Source of the DNA: Flavobacteriaceae bacterium
Lineage (GTDB): Bacteria; Bacteroidota; Bacteroidia; Flavobacteriales; Flavobacteriaceae
Length of the DNA: 64,000 nucleotides
Assembly: GCA_022428005.1 (NCBI GenBank)
Contig: JAKMDI010000002.1
Span: 62,001-126,000 of the forward strand
Direction: 5' to 3'
The position numbers and the translations under genes are program-made. Shown here piece after piece: positions 33,783-44,598 of the stretch (positions within the stretch are counted from its first letter, which is position 1; each line of letters opens with the position of its first letter). The notes under the pieces are model-generated. The model ran no database searches and was not told where the DNA came from. It worked only from the letters and a program-made list of their open reading frames with translations.

Positions 33783-35882
33783 ATGGATGTACTGCAAACT
33801 CCAATTGAATACTTAAAAGGTGTTGGTCCAAACAGAGCCAATATGCTCAAGCAAGAATTAAACATCTTTACTTTCCAGGATTTACTGCATTTTTTTCCCC
33901 ATCGATACATCGACCGATCGACTTTCTACAAAATCAAAGACCTGCCCGAAAACTCCTCTGAGGTTCAGATCAAAGGAAGGGTAATCAAAACCGAACTGAT
34001 ACCTCAAAAAAGAGGGAAACGACTGGTAGCCACTTTTTCGGATGGAGAAAACACTATGGAACTGGTCTGGTTCAGAGGCCACCAGTGGATCAAAGAAAGT
34101 TTAAAATTAAATACAGATTATGTGATTTTTGGTAGGCTGAATTGGTATGGAAAGCGGCCCAATATACCCCACCCTGAAATGGAAATAGAAGAACATTTCA
34201 ACAAGGGCTTTTCAAAAAAGCTACAGGCCGTTTACCCCAGTACCGAAAAACTACTATCGAAAGGCATTTCCCAAAGGGTCATGATCAAAATGATGGAGGA
34301 ACTGTTGCGCACCCTTAAAAACCCCTTTCTTGAAACCCTAACGGAAAACCTACTAAACACTTACCATTTTATTGATAAAAACGAAGCCCTTAAAAACATT
34401 CATTTCCCAATAGATCAAAACACTCTAACTGCGGCTCAAAATCGTTTGAAATACGAGGAACTGTTTTACTTACAACTTCAGTTATTGATGAAAAACCTAC
34501 AACGCAAACAAAAAATTAAAGGTTTTGTTTTTCAAAAAGTAGGTGCTCATTTTAATAACTTTTTTGAGCATCATTTGCCTTTTGACCTTACCGAAGCACA
34601 AAAAAAAGTGGTCAGAGAAATACGAAAAGATACAGGAGATGGAAAACAGATGAACCGCTTGTTGCAAGGAGATGTTGGCTCGGGAAAAACCATTGTCGCC
34701 CTTTTGACGATGTTGATCGCAGCAGATAACGGTTTTCAATCTTGCCTGATGGCACCAACAGAAATATTAGCAAAACAACATTTTCAATCGCTAAAATCCT
34801 TGATTGGTGACCTGGGAATCTCGCTGGCATTGTTAACTGGTAGCTCCACCAAGAAAGAAAGAGAAGAGCTCGCCATCGCCCTGGAGGAGGGATCTTTGAA
34901 CCTGCTTATTGGAACACACGCTGTAATTGAAGATCGTGTAAAGTTTAAAAATTTAGGCTTGGCAGTGGTAGATGAACAACACCGTTTTGGTGTGGCCCAA
35001 AGGGCAAAATTATGGCGTAAGAATAAAATCCCTCCACATGTTCTCGTTATGACGGCTACACCCATACCCAGAACTTTGGCGATGAGTGTATATGGAGATT
35101 TAGACATCTCTGTCATCGATGAACTTCCGCCTGGAAGAAAACAGGTTAAAACCTTTCACCGTTATGACAGCAATCGCCTCAAGGTTTTTAAATTTCTGAG
35201 CGATGAAATTGAAAAAGGAAGACAGATCTATATCGTCTATCCCCTAATCCAAGAATCAGAAAAAATGGACTATAAGGACCTGATGGATGGTTACGAGAGT
35301 ATTTCTCGAGCCTTTCCCGCTCCAAAGTATCAAATCAGTATCGTTCATGGAAAAATGAATGCCAAGGATAAGGATTATGAAATGGATCGATTCCTTAAAA
35401 AACAAACCCAAATCATGGTCGCCACCACAGTGATAGAAGTAGGGGTCAACATCCCAAATGCCTCAGTGATGGTCATAGAGAGTGCTGAACGGTTTGGACT
35501 TTCACAACTTCACCAGTTAAGGGGACGTGTCGGGCGCGGAAACGACCAAAGTTATTGCATACTGATGAGCAGTCACAAATTGAGCAATGAAGCAAAAACC
35601 CGATTGGAAACCATGACAGCAACCACCGATGGTTTTAAAATTGCAGAGGTAGATTTAAAGCTGAGGGGACCCGGAGACCTTATGGGTACCCAGCAAAGTG
35701 GAATCTTACAGCTTAAAATAGCCGACATCATTAAGGACAATCAATGGCTTAAAACAGCGCGTAGCGATGCACATCAACTGCTGAGAGCGGATCCGCAATT
35801 GAATGCCCAAAGCAATTTGCGCCTTAAACAAACATTGGCAAAAATGAAAACCTATCAAAACATATGGAATTATATCAGTTAA
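33783..35882 (+). CDS. recG: ATP-dependent DNA helicase RecG
   Basis: 699 aa, full length. It remodels stalled forks and Holliday junctions. N-terminal wedge/OB domain (about 1-165), then SF2 helicase motor: Walker A GDVGSGKTIVALL (about 296), DEQH in VVDEQHRFGV (about 397), MTATPIPRTLAMSVYGDLD, VATTVIEVGVNIPNA and QLRGRVGRG. It is divergent from the UvrD-type helicase across a 190-base AT-rich gap. No obvious -7 match lies directly before the ATG. The pheT promoter follows 24 bases after the stop. Confidence 0.95.
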   Translation: MDVLQTPIEYLKGVGPNRANMLKQELNIFTFQDLLHFFPHRYIDRSTFYKIKDLPENSSEVQIKGRVIKTELIPQKRGKRLVATFSDGENTMELVWFRGHQWIKESLKLNTDYVIFGRLNWYGKRPNIPHPEMEIEEHFNKGFSKKLQAVYPSTEKLLSKGISQRVMIKMMEELLRTLKNPFLETLTENLLNTYHFIDKNEALKNIHFPIDQNTLTAAQNRLKYEELFYLQLQLLMKNLQRKQKIKGFVFQKVGAHFNNFFEHHLPFDLTEAQKKVVREIRKDTGDGKQMNRLLQGDVGSGKTIVALLTMLIAADNGFQSCLMAPTEILAKQHFQSLKSLIGDLGISLALLTGSSTKKEREELAIALEEGSLNLLIGTHAVIEDRVKFKNLGLAVVDEQHRFGVAQRAKLWRKNKIPPHVLVMTATPIPRTLAMSVYGDLDISVIDELPPGRKQVKTFHRYDSNRLKVFKFLSDEIEKGRQIYIVYPLIQESEKMDYKDLMDGYESISRAFPAPKYQISIVHGKMNAKDKDYEMDRFLKKQTQIMVATTVIEVGVNIPNASVMVIESAERFGLSQLHQLRGRVGRGNDQSYCILMSSHKLSNEAKTRLETMTATTDGFKIAEVDLKLRGPGDLMGTQQSGILQLKIADIIKDNQWLKTARSDAHQLLRADPQLNAQSNLRLKQTLAKMKTYQNIWNYIS

Positions 35883-35906
35883 GAAAAAACCTTTTACTTA
35901 GATTGT

Positions 35907-35914
35907 TATCTTTG
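35907..35914 (+). promoter_or_regulatory. -7 box (TATCTTTG) for pheT
   Basis: Exact TAnnTTTG match, 29 nt before the pheT ATG and 24 nt after the recG stop. It suggests pheT is not dependent on recG transcription. No -33 TTG at 19-21 nt. Confidence 0.5.
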
Positions 35915-35943
35915 CGCTTTGATTTAAAAGTCTCTAACACCCG

Positions 35944-38379
35944 ATGAAAATATCATATAATTGGATCAAACAATTCCTGAAAATTGACCTCCACCACGAT
36001 GAGGTTGCTGAAATACTGACTGACTTGGGGTTAGAGGTTGAGGGGATTAGTGTTTATGAATCTGTAAAAGGGGGGCTTGCTGGAGTTGTGGTAGGCGAAG
36101 TCATGGCATGTGACCAGCATCCTAATGCAGACCGTCTAAAGCTAACACACGTAGATCTTGGTGAAGTCCAAGTTCCTATTGTTTGTGGGGCGCCAAATGT
36201 TGCCAAAGGACAAAAAGTCGCTGTCGCTACCGTGGGAACATCTCTTTACGATGCCTCGGGAAAAGCTTTTGAAATCAAGAAAAGTAAAATAAGGGGCGAG
36301 CTAAGCCAGGGAATGATTTGTGCTGAAGACGAACTCGGATTGGGCGATGCTCACGAGGGTATCATGGTATTGGACCCTGATCTAAAAAATGGTACCCCTT
36401 GCAACCAAGTATTTGATATAGAAACCGATCGAGTTTTTGAAATTGGACTAACGCCCAATCGTGCGGATGCCATGAGTCATATGGGAGTTGCCAGAGATTT
36501 AAGGGCTTACTTTCTGTATAAAAACATCTCTCACAAATGGTCTTCACCACCCACGGACCGTTTCAATATTATTACCTCTGACAAAAAGTTTAGCGTGGCG
36601 GTGGAAGATGTAAAAAAAGCGCCAAAATATGTCGGAGTAAACATTTATGGACTAAAAATTGGTCCCTCCCCCATGTGGCTTCAAAACAGATTGAAGGCCT
36701 TGGGAATATCCCCTAAAAATAATGTTGTAGACATAACAAATTATGTACTTCACGACCTTGGACAGCCCCTTCACGCTTTTGATCTCAACAAAATTGAAGG
36801 GGGTATCATCGTCAAAACCGTCAAGAAAAACAACTCTTTTACTACCCTCGATGGGGTGAAGCGAAATTTGGATGAGGAGGACCTTATGATCTGTGATCAT
36901 GAAAAACCACTGTGCTTGGCGGGGATCTATGGTGGATTGGATTCTGGAGTGAGCGAAAACACCGAAAGTATATTTTTGGAAAGTGCCTATTTCGACCCTG
37001 TAAGCATCAGAAAAACTGCCAAAAGACATGGGCTTAATACAGATGCCTCTTTTCGGTTTGAAAGGGGAATAGACCCTGAAATAACAACATATGCACTAAA
37101 ATTGGCCGCTAACCTAATCACCGAAATCGCCGGGGGTACTGTAGAAGGTAAACTACACGAAATCATACAAGATTTACCTGAAAAGTCAAAGTTCATGTTG
37201 CATTATGATCTGATTAATAATACAGTAGGGCAAGAAATATCTAAAGAAGTGATTTCAATGATTTTAAACGGTCTTGAAATTGACATAATCTCCTCAACAG
37301 AAGAAGCCATGTTGGTTGAAATTCCTTTGTACCGTGTTGATGTCACCCGCCCTGCGGATGTCATCGAGGAAATTCTCAGGGTATATGGGTACAACAACAT
37401 TGCCACCTCCGAGATATTGCAAAGCAATGTGCCCGAGTTTACTCCTTTTGACGATCATCGAGTCGCAGAAAAAATTTCAAATCAATTGGTGGGACTTGGC
37501 TTTAACGAAATAATGAACAACTCCATCACTACCCCTCAACATGAAGGAATTTCCCAGAGTATCAAATCAATTGAGGGAGTTAATATTATTAACCCCTTGG
37601 GAAAAGAACTTTCTCAAATGAGAACTTCTTTACTTCCAGGAGTTTTAGAAGTAATCGCCTTTAACCTGAACCGCCAATCAAAATTGCTGAAGCTATTTGA
37701 GTTGGGTAAAATTTATCGTCATGATAAAAATAACGGGGTACAAAAGGGTTTTGGAGAGGAGAAACACATTGCCTTGGCATTGACTGGACCCATTTATGAG
37801 GAGCACTGGGACTCCAACCACTCCCCCCAAACCTTCTATTACTTAAAAGGGATTCTTGAGGCAATACTTCCCCACAGCAGTGCACAACTTTGGGAAGAAA
37901 GCCAAAGTAAAAAAGATATTTTTTCTGATGGATTACAATACACCTTGGCTGGAAAAGAGCTCCTAAATTTTGGATATGTAAAACGTGAAATTCTGAGTCA
38001 ATTTGAAGTGAATCAAGAAGTACTCTACGCAGAATTCAATTTCAATGAAATGGCCCATGCCATAAGAAATAATAATATCAAGTATACAGAAATCCCAAAA
38101 TTCCCAGGGGTTAGAAGAGATTTTGCCTTACTACTAAACAGTGATGTTTCATTTGATTCTTTAAAGAGCTTAGCTTTATCTACTGAAAAAAAGATATTAA
38201 AAAAAGTAGCTCTTTTTGATGTATATCAGGGAGATAAGCTTCCTGAGGGGAAAAAATCGTATGGCGTCAGTTTTTATTTTCAGGACCACAAAAAAACATT
38301 AACCGACCAATATGTGGACAAAATAATGGGTAAGTTGCAAAAACAGTTTGAGAAAGAATTTGGAGCAAAACTCCGTTAA
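35944..38379 (+). CDS. pheT: Phenylalanine-tRNA ligase beta subunit
   Basis: 811 aa. Pairs with PheS (not in this window) to charge tRNA-Phe. Order: N-terminal tRNA-binding EMAP-like domain (about 40-150, NADRLKLTHVDLG), B3/B4 domain (NYVLHDLGQPLHAFDLNK), B5, catalytic-like core (TPNRADAMSHMGVARDL in the N-part, RTSLLPGVLEVIAFN later), and a C-terminal FDX-ACB anticodon domain (EIPKFPGVRRDFALLL, ending in FGAKLR). All parts are intact. It is the first of a short plus-strand run with two small hypothetical genes. Confidence 0.97.
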   Translation: MKISYNWIKQFLKIDLHHDEVAEILTDLGLEVEGISVYESVKGGLAGVVVGEVMACDQHPNADRLKLTHVDLGEVQVPIVCGAPNVAKGQKVAVATVGTSLYDASGKAFEIKKSKIRGELSQGMICAEDELGLGDAHEGIMVLDPDLKNGTPCNQVFDIETDRVFEIGLTPNRADAMSHMGVARDLRAYFLYKNISHKWSSPPTDRFNIITSDKKFSVAVEDVKKAPKYVGVNIYGLKIGPSPMWLQNRLKALGISPKNNVVDITNYVLHDLGQPLHAFDLNKIEGGIIVKTVKKNNSFTTLDGVKRNLDEEDLMICDHEKPLCLAGIYGGLDSGVSENTESIFLESAYFDPVSIRKTAKRHGLNTDASFRFERGIDPEITTYALKLAANLITEIAGGTVEGKLHEIIQDLPEKSKFMLHYDLINNTVGQEISKEVISMILNGLEIDIISSTEEAMLVEIPLYRVDVTRPADVIEEILRVYGYNNIATSEILQSNVPEFTPFDDHRVAEKISNQLVGLGFNEIMNNSITTPQHEGISQSIKSIEGVNIINPLGKELSQMRTSLLPGVLEVIAFNLNRQSKLLKLFELGKIYRHDKNNGVQKGFGEEKHIALALTGPIYEEHWDSNHSPQTFYYLKGILEAILPHSSAQLWEESQSKKDIFSDGLQYTLAGKELLNFGYVKREILSQFEVNQEVLYAEFNFNEMAHAIRNNNIKYTEIPKFPGVRRDFALLLNSDVSFDSLKSLALSTEKKILKKVALFDVYQGDKLPEGKKSYGVSFYFQDHKKTLTDQYVDKIMGKLQKQFEKEFGAKLR

Positions 38380-38412
38380 CAGCCTTTTTAAAACTGTTTT
38401 CATTTTTGACTG

Positions 38413-38442
38413 TTGTTTTAACCTATTTTTTTGCTAATTTTA
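38413..38442 (+). promoter_or_regulatory. Candidate promoter of the 38459 gene
   Basis: TTG at 38413-38415, 19-nt spacer, TAATTTTA at 38435-38442. The spacing is canonical although the last -7 base deviates. It ends 16 nt before the ATG. Confidence 0.4.
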
Positions 38443-38458
38443 CAATGCGAAAAGATAT

Positions 38459-39130
38459 ATGATGATGAAGTTCCTCCCTCCCACTCAAATTGACCGTATT
38501 TTAGAGAAAGTTTCCCAGCAAGATACTTTTGATCCAAAAGCGCTTTTAAAAAGTGCTGAATCCTCAGAGAGCATTAACAATTTCGATTTTGACCTTTTGG
38601 AAAGTCATAAGATTTTTCATTTGGATCAAATCAGAGAAGTTTGTATTGACTACCGATTGCGCTTTCTTGACCTCAAATACTTTAAAGGTAATGTGCCCAA
38701 AGAGGCCATTGCGAAGATCTCAGCATTGGAAAAGAATCACGACACCACCCTGGACAACTTCAAGGTCATGGCGCCTTCTGTGCTTTTTAGATTAAAAAAA
38801 GCCGATGACCCACTACTTTTCGTCCCGCTGGGGAATAAATATTTCTACCTGATTCACAAGTGGGGAGACGATCTCTCGTTTTTCAGAAAAGCTTGGGCGT
38901 GGTCCTTTAAGAACATTTGGAACCTTTTGATCACCGTAATGGTCGTTAGTTTTTTTGCTACACTGATCACACCTTATCAAATTTTCACCAAATCCCCTAC
39001 TCCTTCCACCTTTTGGATGTTATTCTTTTTTATGTTTAAAGCCATTGCCTCTATTGTATTATTTTATGGCTTTGCGTTGGGCAAGAATTTTAATCCAGCT
39101 ATTTGGAACAACCGTTACGATAAAACATAG
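38459..39130 (+). CDS. Hypothetical membrane protein with two C-terminal TM helices
   Basis: 223 aa. No family recognised with confidence. Residues 1-135 are soluble and helical (ILEKVSQQDTFDPKALLKSA, then FLDLKYFKGNVPKEAI). Two hydrophobic segments (about 160-180 ITVMVVSFFATLIT and 190-212 MLFFFMFKAIASIVLFYG) end in a short charged tail. A soluble N-part before a TM pair suggests a cytoplasmic domain anchored to the membrane. It lies 8 bases before the DUF2007 gene, which implies an operon. The start MMMKF is ambiguous by two codons. Confidence 0.65.
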   Translation: MMMKFLPPTQIDRILEKVSQQDTFDPKALLKSAESSESINNFDFDLLESHKIFHLDQIREVCIDYRLRFLDLKYFKGNVPKEAIAKISALEKNHDTTLDNFKVMAPSVLFRLKKADDPLLFVPLGNKYFYLIHKWGDDLSFFRKAWAWSFKNIWNLLITVMVVSFFATLITPYQIFTKSPTPSTFWMLFFFMFKAIASIVLFYGFALGKNFNPAIWNNRYDKT

Positions 39131-39138
39131 CCGCTGCA

Positions 39139-39357
39139 ATGCCCCATAATTTTGTGTTGATTTACCGAGGAAGTCCGATCAATGTTATGTGTTTGTCTGA
39201 TGCTCTTTCCACTAAAGGGATCGTTCCTATTGTCAAAGACCCACAAGAATCCGCCCGTTTGGCAGGGTTCGCAAGTATGACCCAGCAGCAGACGCTATGG
39301 GTACACAAAAGTGAAGAGCAACAAGCCCTACAATCACTAAAATCGCTCGCCCTTTAA
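39139..39357 (+). CDS. DUF2007-family small protein
   Basis: 72 aa. The sequence (VLIYRGSPINVMCLSDALSTKGI, then WVHKSEEQQAL) matches the DUF2007 putative signal-transducing fold with a ferredoxin-like layout. No catalytic residues. It follows the TM protein by 8 bases, so it is probably expressed with it. The function of the family is unknown. Confidence 0.7.
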   Translation: MPHNFVLIYRGSPINVMCLSDALSTKGIVPIVKDPQESARLAGFASMTQQQTLWVHKSEEQQALQSLKSLAL

Positions 39358-39370
39358 TTTTTATATTTTT

Positions 39371-39378
39371 TATATTTG
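39371..39378 (+). promoter_or_regulatory. -7 box (TATATTTG) abutting the DUF2490 gene
   Basis: Exact TAnnTTTG, five bases (CGCTT) before the ATG at 39384. A leaderless or nearly leaderless transcript is implied. Confidence 0.5.
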
Positions 39379-39383
39379 CGCTT

Positions 39384-40088
39384 ATGAAAAATTTTATTTA
39401 TCTGCTGCTGATTGGAACTTTGACCTTACTTCCCAAAAATTCATTTGCACAAGTAGACCCCGAAGAAATGGGTGCTTGGTACATGTATATTTTTAATACC
39501 CGATTCAAAAATGACAGTCTCTGGGGAATCCAAGGTGATATTCAACACAGGAATTTTAATGTAATCGGCGACCTGCAACAGTTGCTCATTCGAGGTGGAA
39601 TCACCTATATGCCCAAAGAAAGTCCGTTAAAGTTAACATTTGGCTATGCTTACATCGGAAATGGAACCCCAGGCGACAGTAAGGAAACCTCAGCGGTAGA
39701 ACACCGATTCTATCAGGAGACTTCATTTCCAGTCAAGTTGGGTAAAAAATTATTTCTCAACAACCGATTTCGATATGAACTGAGGAATGTTGAAAATCAA
39801 GATTTTAGAACGCGATACCGCTACAGTTTATTCCTCAATGTGCCCCTAAACAATCAGATATTAGAGCCTAAGACCGTTTACCTGTCCATGTACAATGAAG
39901 TATTTATCAACGGTCAAAGAAAGATAGGAGATGGAAAAACAGTTCCATTTTTTGATAGAAACCGTTTATATGGGGCTTTGGGATACATCTTCCGAAAAGG
40001 CTTGAAAATGCAATTTGGAATGATGCGACAAACCTCCAATAGCTTCGGAAAGAACCAATTACAGTTAAGTTTGCACCAAACATTCTAA
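39384..40088 (+). CDS. DUF2490 outer-membrane protein
   Basis: 234 aa. A cleavable signal peptide (ends NSFAQ, about residue 23) and alternating beta strands with a terminal F (LSLHQTF) point to a small outer-membrane barrel. The stretches WYMYIFNTRFKNDSLWGIQG and RYRYSLFLNVPLNN match DUF2490. Function is unknown; such proteins are proposed porin-like. Its own -7 box sits just before the start. No operon partner: the next gene is 92 bases on. Confidence 0.75.
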   Translation: MKNFIYLLLIGTLTLLPKNSFAQVDPEEMGAWYMYIFNTRFKNDSLWGIQGDIQHRNFNVIGDLQQLLIRGGITYMPKESPLKLTFGYAYIGNGTPGDSKETSAVEHRFYQETSFPVKLGKKLFLNNRFRYELRNVENQDFRTRYRYSLFLNVPLNNQILEPKTVYLSMYNEVFINGQRKIGDGKTVPFFDRNRLYGALGYIFRKGLKMQFGMMRQTSNSFGKNQLQLSLHQTF

Positions 40089-40180
40089 TCATTTAGGTTT
40101 ACTTTAACGCCCTATTTTTGCTGGATTGATATTATTTTTTTAATATTGATTAAATAAAATTACCCAAATCTATCACTACC

Positions 40181-40918
40181 ATGAAAGGAAAGTTCTATTT
40201 TTTCTACTTGTTTGCTTTTGTAATAGCCGTTTTATTTGTCAGTTGTACTCCAAACGATTCTGAAGATCAAGTAGATTCAACTCAAATGATCCAAGACGAA
40301 AACGGCGATTCAGGTGACGTTTCTCAGGAAGGCACAGAGGGAGATAATACCGATCAGACCACCCAAGACAACAACGGTAATTCAGACAATACTAGCCAGG
40401 AAGGCACTGAGGGGGGAAATACTGATGAAACCACCCAAGACAACAATGGCAATACAGATGGCGTTAACCAGGGAGAAACCGAAGTGGTAAATACCGATAT
40501 TGCTCCGGACTTTACCTTAACCGAATTGGATGGAAAACAAATTAAATTTTCTGATTATGAAGGAAAGGTATTGGTCATGTTCTTCTTTGGTAATTCCTGT
40601 CCCTCTTGTAAAACCGTTGCAACCCAAATTCAATCCAAACTGGCAAATAAGTTTGAGTCCAATGAAGCCTTTGCCATCGTTGGATTAGACCAGTGGAATG
40701 GCAACGCCTCTTCTGTAAGAAACTTCAAATCGGTTACTGGAGTCCAGTTTCCATTCCTTTTGGGTGCCTCATCGACAGCATCGGCCTACAAAACTACCTA
40801 CGACAGACTACTGGTAGTTGACAAAAAAGGAGCCATCCAATTTAGAGGGAAGAGAAATGCAACTAACGACCTCGACGACGTGGTCACAATAACGGCTACC
40901 TACCTTGAAAAACAATAA
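40181..40918 (+). CDS. Redoxin-domain lipoprotein with repeated acidic linker
   Basis: 245 aa. Lipobox FVSC (about Cys 22). Residues 34-107 are three near-identical 24-26-residue units rich in N, D, T, Q and G (e.g. TTQDNNGNSDNTSQEGTEGG), a flexible stalk. Residues about 108-245 are a TlpA/AhpC-type thioredoxin domain: APDFTLTELDGKQIKFSDYEG, active site NSCPSCK with C140 and C143. It is probably an outer-membrane-anchored disulfide oxidoreductase held away from the membrane. The 3' end overlaps the next gene by 14 bases, so they form an operon, and the broken DUF6029-like gene is third. Confidence 0.85.
   Translation: MKGKFYFFYLFAFVIAVLFVSCTPNDSEDQVDSTQMIQDENGDSGDVSQEGTEGDNTDQTTQDNNGNSDNTSQEGTEGGNTDETTQDNNGNTDGVNQGETEVVNTDIAPDFTLTELDGKQIKFSDYEGKVLVMFFFGNSCPSCKTVATQIQSKLANKFESNEAFAIVGLDQWNGNASSVRNFKSVTGVQFPFLLGASSTASAYKTTYDRLLVVDKKGAIQFRGKRNATNDLDDVVTITATYLEKQ
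40280..40501 (+). repeat. Three tandem units encoding an acidic Asn/Asp/Thr stalk
   Basis: Three successive coding units at 40280-40357, 40358-40429 and 40430-40501 (26, 24 and 24 codons) share a CCACCCAAGACAACAA-type core and GAAGGCACTGAGG-type core. They look like recent in-frame duplication, and the copy number may vary between strains. Confidence 0.75.
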
Positions 40919-41399
40919 ATTAGTTTTTTACTTCTGGATAAGTATCCTTTTTGTTGCAACTGCATCCGCACAAAAAATTAGGGATTTTCATCTCGAAGAT
41001 ATCCAAGGGGAGATTAAAAGTTTTGCTGAGATCAAAGGGGAACAGCTCACCATTATCGACTTTTGGGCATCCTGGTGCAAACCTTGCTTAAAGGCAATTC
41101 CTGAATTGGATAAGTTGTTCAAAAAATACCACAGTCAGGGAGTTGAAATAATTGGTATCAGCACCGACGGGCCCAGAAGTATCTCAAATGTAGCACCATT
41201 AGTAAGGACCATGGCCATTTCTTATCCAGTACTTACAGACATAGACAACGCTATAGTGAATGAAATGGAAGTTGCTCAAATACCCACTGTCATAATAATA
41301 AATAGGGACGGTGAGATTGCCTATCGCCACGAGGGATACAGTAAAAGAGACGAAATAGAAATTGAAGGTCAGATCACAACTTTACTTTCCAAACCTTAG
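40905..41399 (+). CDS. TlpA-family periplasmic disulfide reductase
   Basis: 164 aa. A signal peptide (about 1-22, ends ASAQ) precedes a single thioredoxin domain with active site FWASWCKPC (C58/C61) and a cis-proline region AQIPTVIIINRDG. The start is TTG at 40905, overlapping the upstream gene by 14 bases; the codons after it give a standard signal peptide. Together with the redoxin lipoprotein it forms a two-step thiol relay, presumably serving the third, outer-membrane gene product. Its TAG stop lies next to the ATG of the DUF6029-like gene. Confidence 0.88.
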   Translation: MKNNKLVFYFWISILFVATASAQKIRDFHLEDIQGEIKSFAEIKGEQLTIIDFWASWCKPCLKAIPELDKLFKKYHSQGVEIIGISTDGPRSISNVAPLVRTMAISYPVLTDIDNAIVNEMEVAQIPTVIIINRDGEIAYRHEGYSKRDEIEIEGQITTLLSKP

Positions 41400-42846
41400 A
41401 TGGCACAATTTTTCATCGTTGTTTTCATTGTTTTTTGTTCTACAGCGCAGGCACAATTTTCCGCGAGAAACTTGATGGAAAACCAGTACGGTAAATTACC
41501 AGATACTGACCAAAGTAACTTCAGCTCATCATACAACAAACTAATCGTTAATTATCGCTTTGATGATTTAAAAGCTACCTCTGGAGTACAAGCCTTTCAA
41601 ACATCTTTTACCGACCGGAATTAGATCGACCCCTCCTAGTTGGGTGTCAATTACAAAAAAAAATCATTAGAAATAAACTTGGGTAATTTTTACAAAACTC
41701 TGGGGAGGGGCCTGTTGCTGCGTTCCTATGAAGTCCAAGGGGGGCTATTAGAGGACCAGGGGTTCCGGACAAAGCACTATTTCTATCGCGATATTTTAGG
41801 CGCTTCAGCAAGCATAAAATTAGGAAAGGTCAATTTGACCGGACTTTGGGGACATCCCCTGAGCAATGTGTATCCTCCCAATCAACCTTTTGAAAACAAA
41901 CGCTCCGATGAAATTGCAGCACTAAATGTAGAATACAGACTGTTCAAACAAAAACTTGCCCTTACTGGCCTTAACGTTAAAAACAAATTTGAAAATTCCA
42001 ATTATGGAGCCATCAACATATCCGGAAGAATTTTACCTTCGCTCTCCTATTTTACCGCCTATGCCCAATTCCTGGGGGGATTCTAAACAAAAGAATAAAA
42101 AAATAACAGCGTTTTACGGGAATTTAAATTATTCAATGAATAAAATTGGGTTCAGCTTGGAGTGGAAAAATTATCAAAATTTTTTAATCGCCTCTGGAAT
42201 CAACGAGCCTCCTGCATTGGTGCGTGAACATTCTTATTTAGTATTAAACAGAAGTACAAACGTTCTCTTACCCGACAATGAATCAGGTGTTCAATTTGAG
42301 TTTTTCTAACAATTAAACAACGATAATTTAATTACCTTGAATTATACCCAAGCCAACAATGACTTATTTAAAACCTATAAATATAGTGAGTGGTTCGCCG
42401 AGTGGGCCACTGTGATTTTTAATGATTCCGATTTAAAAATATTTATCGACCAAGCTGAAGATCCCCTGAAAAATCAATCCCAACGGTTTTCAACAGGATT
42501 TTTATTGGACCACAAGCTGGTCAACAGGCGTGGGCTGGCCTTGGAGTTTAACTATCAAGTTTTTCAACGCGAAGGCTTATCGAATCAAAACTATCTTGGA
42601 AGAATAACCTGGAGGTTAAAGTCCGAGCTCTACCTGAACCTACATTACGAATGGAGCACCGATAGATTTCTTACCAGCACCCACCGAGAATGGTTGGGCA
42701 GTAACATCAACTACAAGATTAACAACCAACATCAACTACTGCTATTCCTTGGACAACGCAGAGGGGGGCCAGCATGTAATGCAGGAATATGTTATGAAAC
42801 ACTTGATTTTAGCGAGATTGAAGTCAGGTGGTTAGCAAGATTGTAA
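41400..42846 (+). pseudogene. Broken DUF6029-like outer-membrane protein gene
   Basis: The parts of one protein are spread over two frames. It begins with a signal peptide (FCSTAQAQFSARNLMENQYG) at ATG 41400. Frame one has in-frame TAG stops at 41622-41624 and 41637-41639, between FTDRN and LGVNYKKK, but continues open to a G6 run at 42074-42079. Removing one G there links YAQFLG to DSKQKNKKITAFYG in the second frame. That frame has one TAA at 42307-42309 and ends after LFLGQRRGGPACNAGICYE, the DUF6029 C-terminal hallmark. Restored length is about 480 aa. Four lesions, three of them substitutions, suggest real decay. The family is probably an outer-membrane barrel functioning with the two upstream thioredoxin-fold proteins. 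Confidence 0.85.
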
Positions 42847-42885
42847 TCTTGGTGCCCATCAATCAAATCGAAGCTATATTGAGTA

Positions 42886-44565
<1,680 letters not shown>

Positions 44566-44598
44566 TTAAAGTTTAGTTGCTGTAAATTGCATAGGCTT

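Noticed and set aside
40280-40501. Repeats in the redoxin lipoprotein as a CRISPR-like array
   Set aside because: The units are in-frame coding repeats without spacers.
41622-41639. TAG readthrough or recoding (amber decoding) in the DUF6029-like gene
   Set aside because: TAG is used as an ordinary stop elsewhere, including the TlpA gene just upstream, and the same gene also has a frameshift and a TAA.
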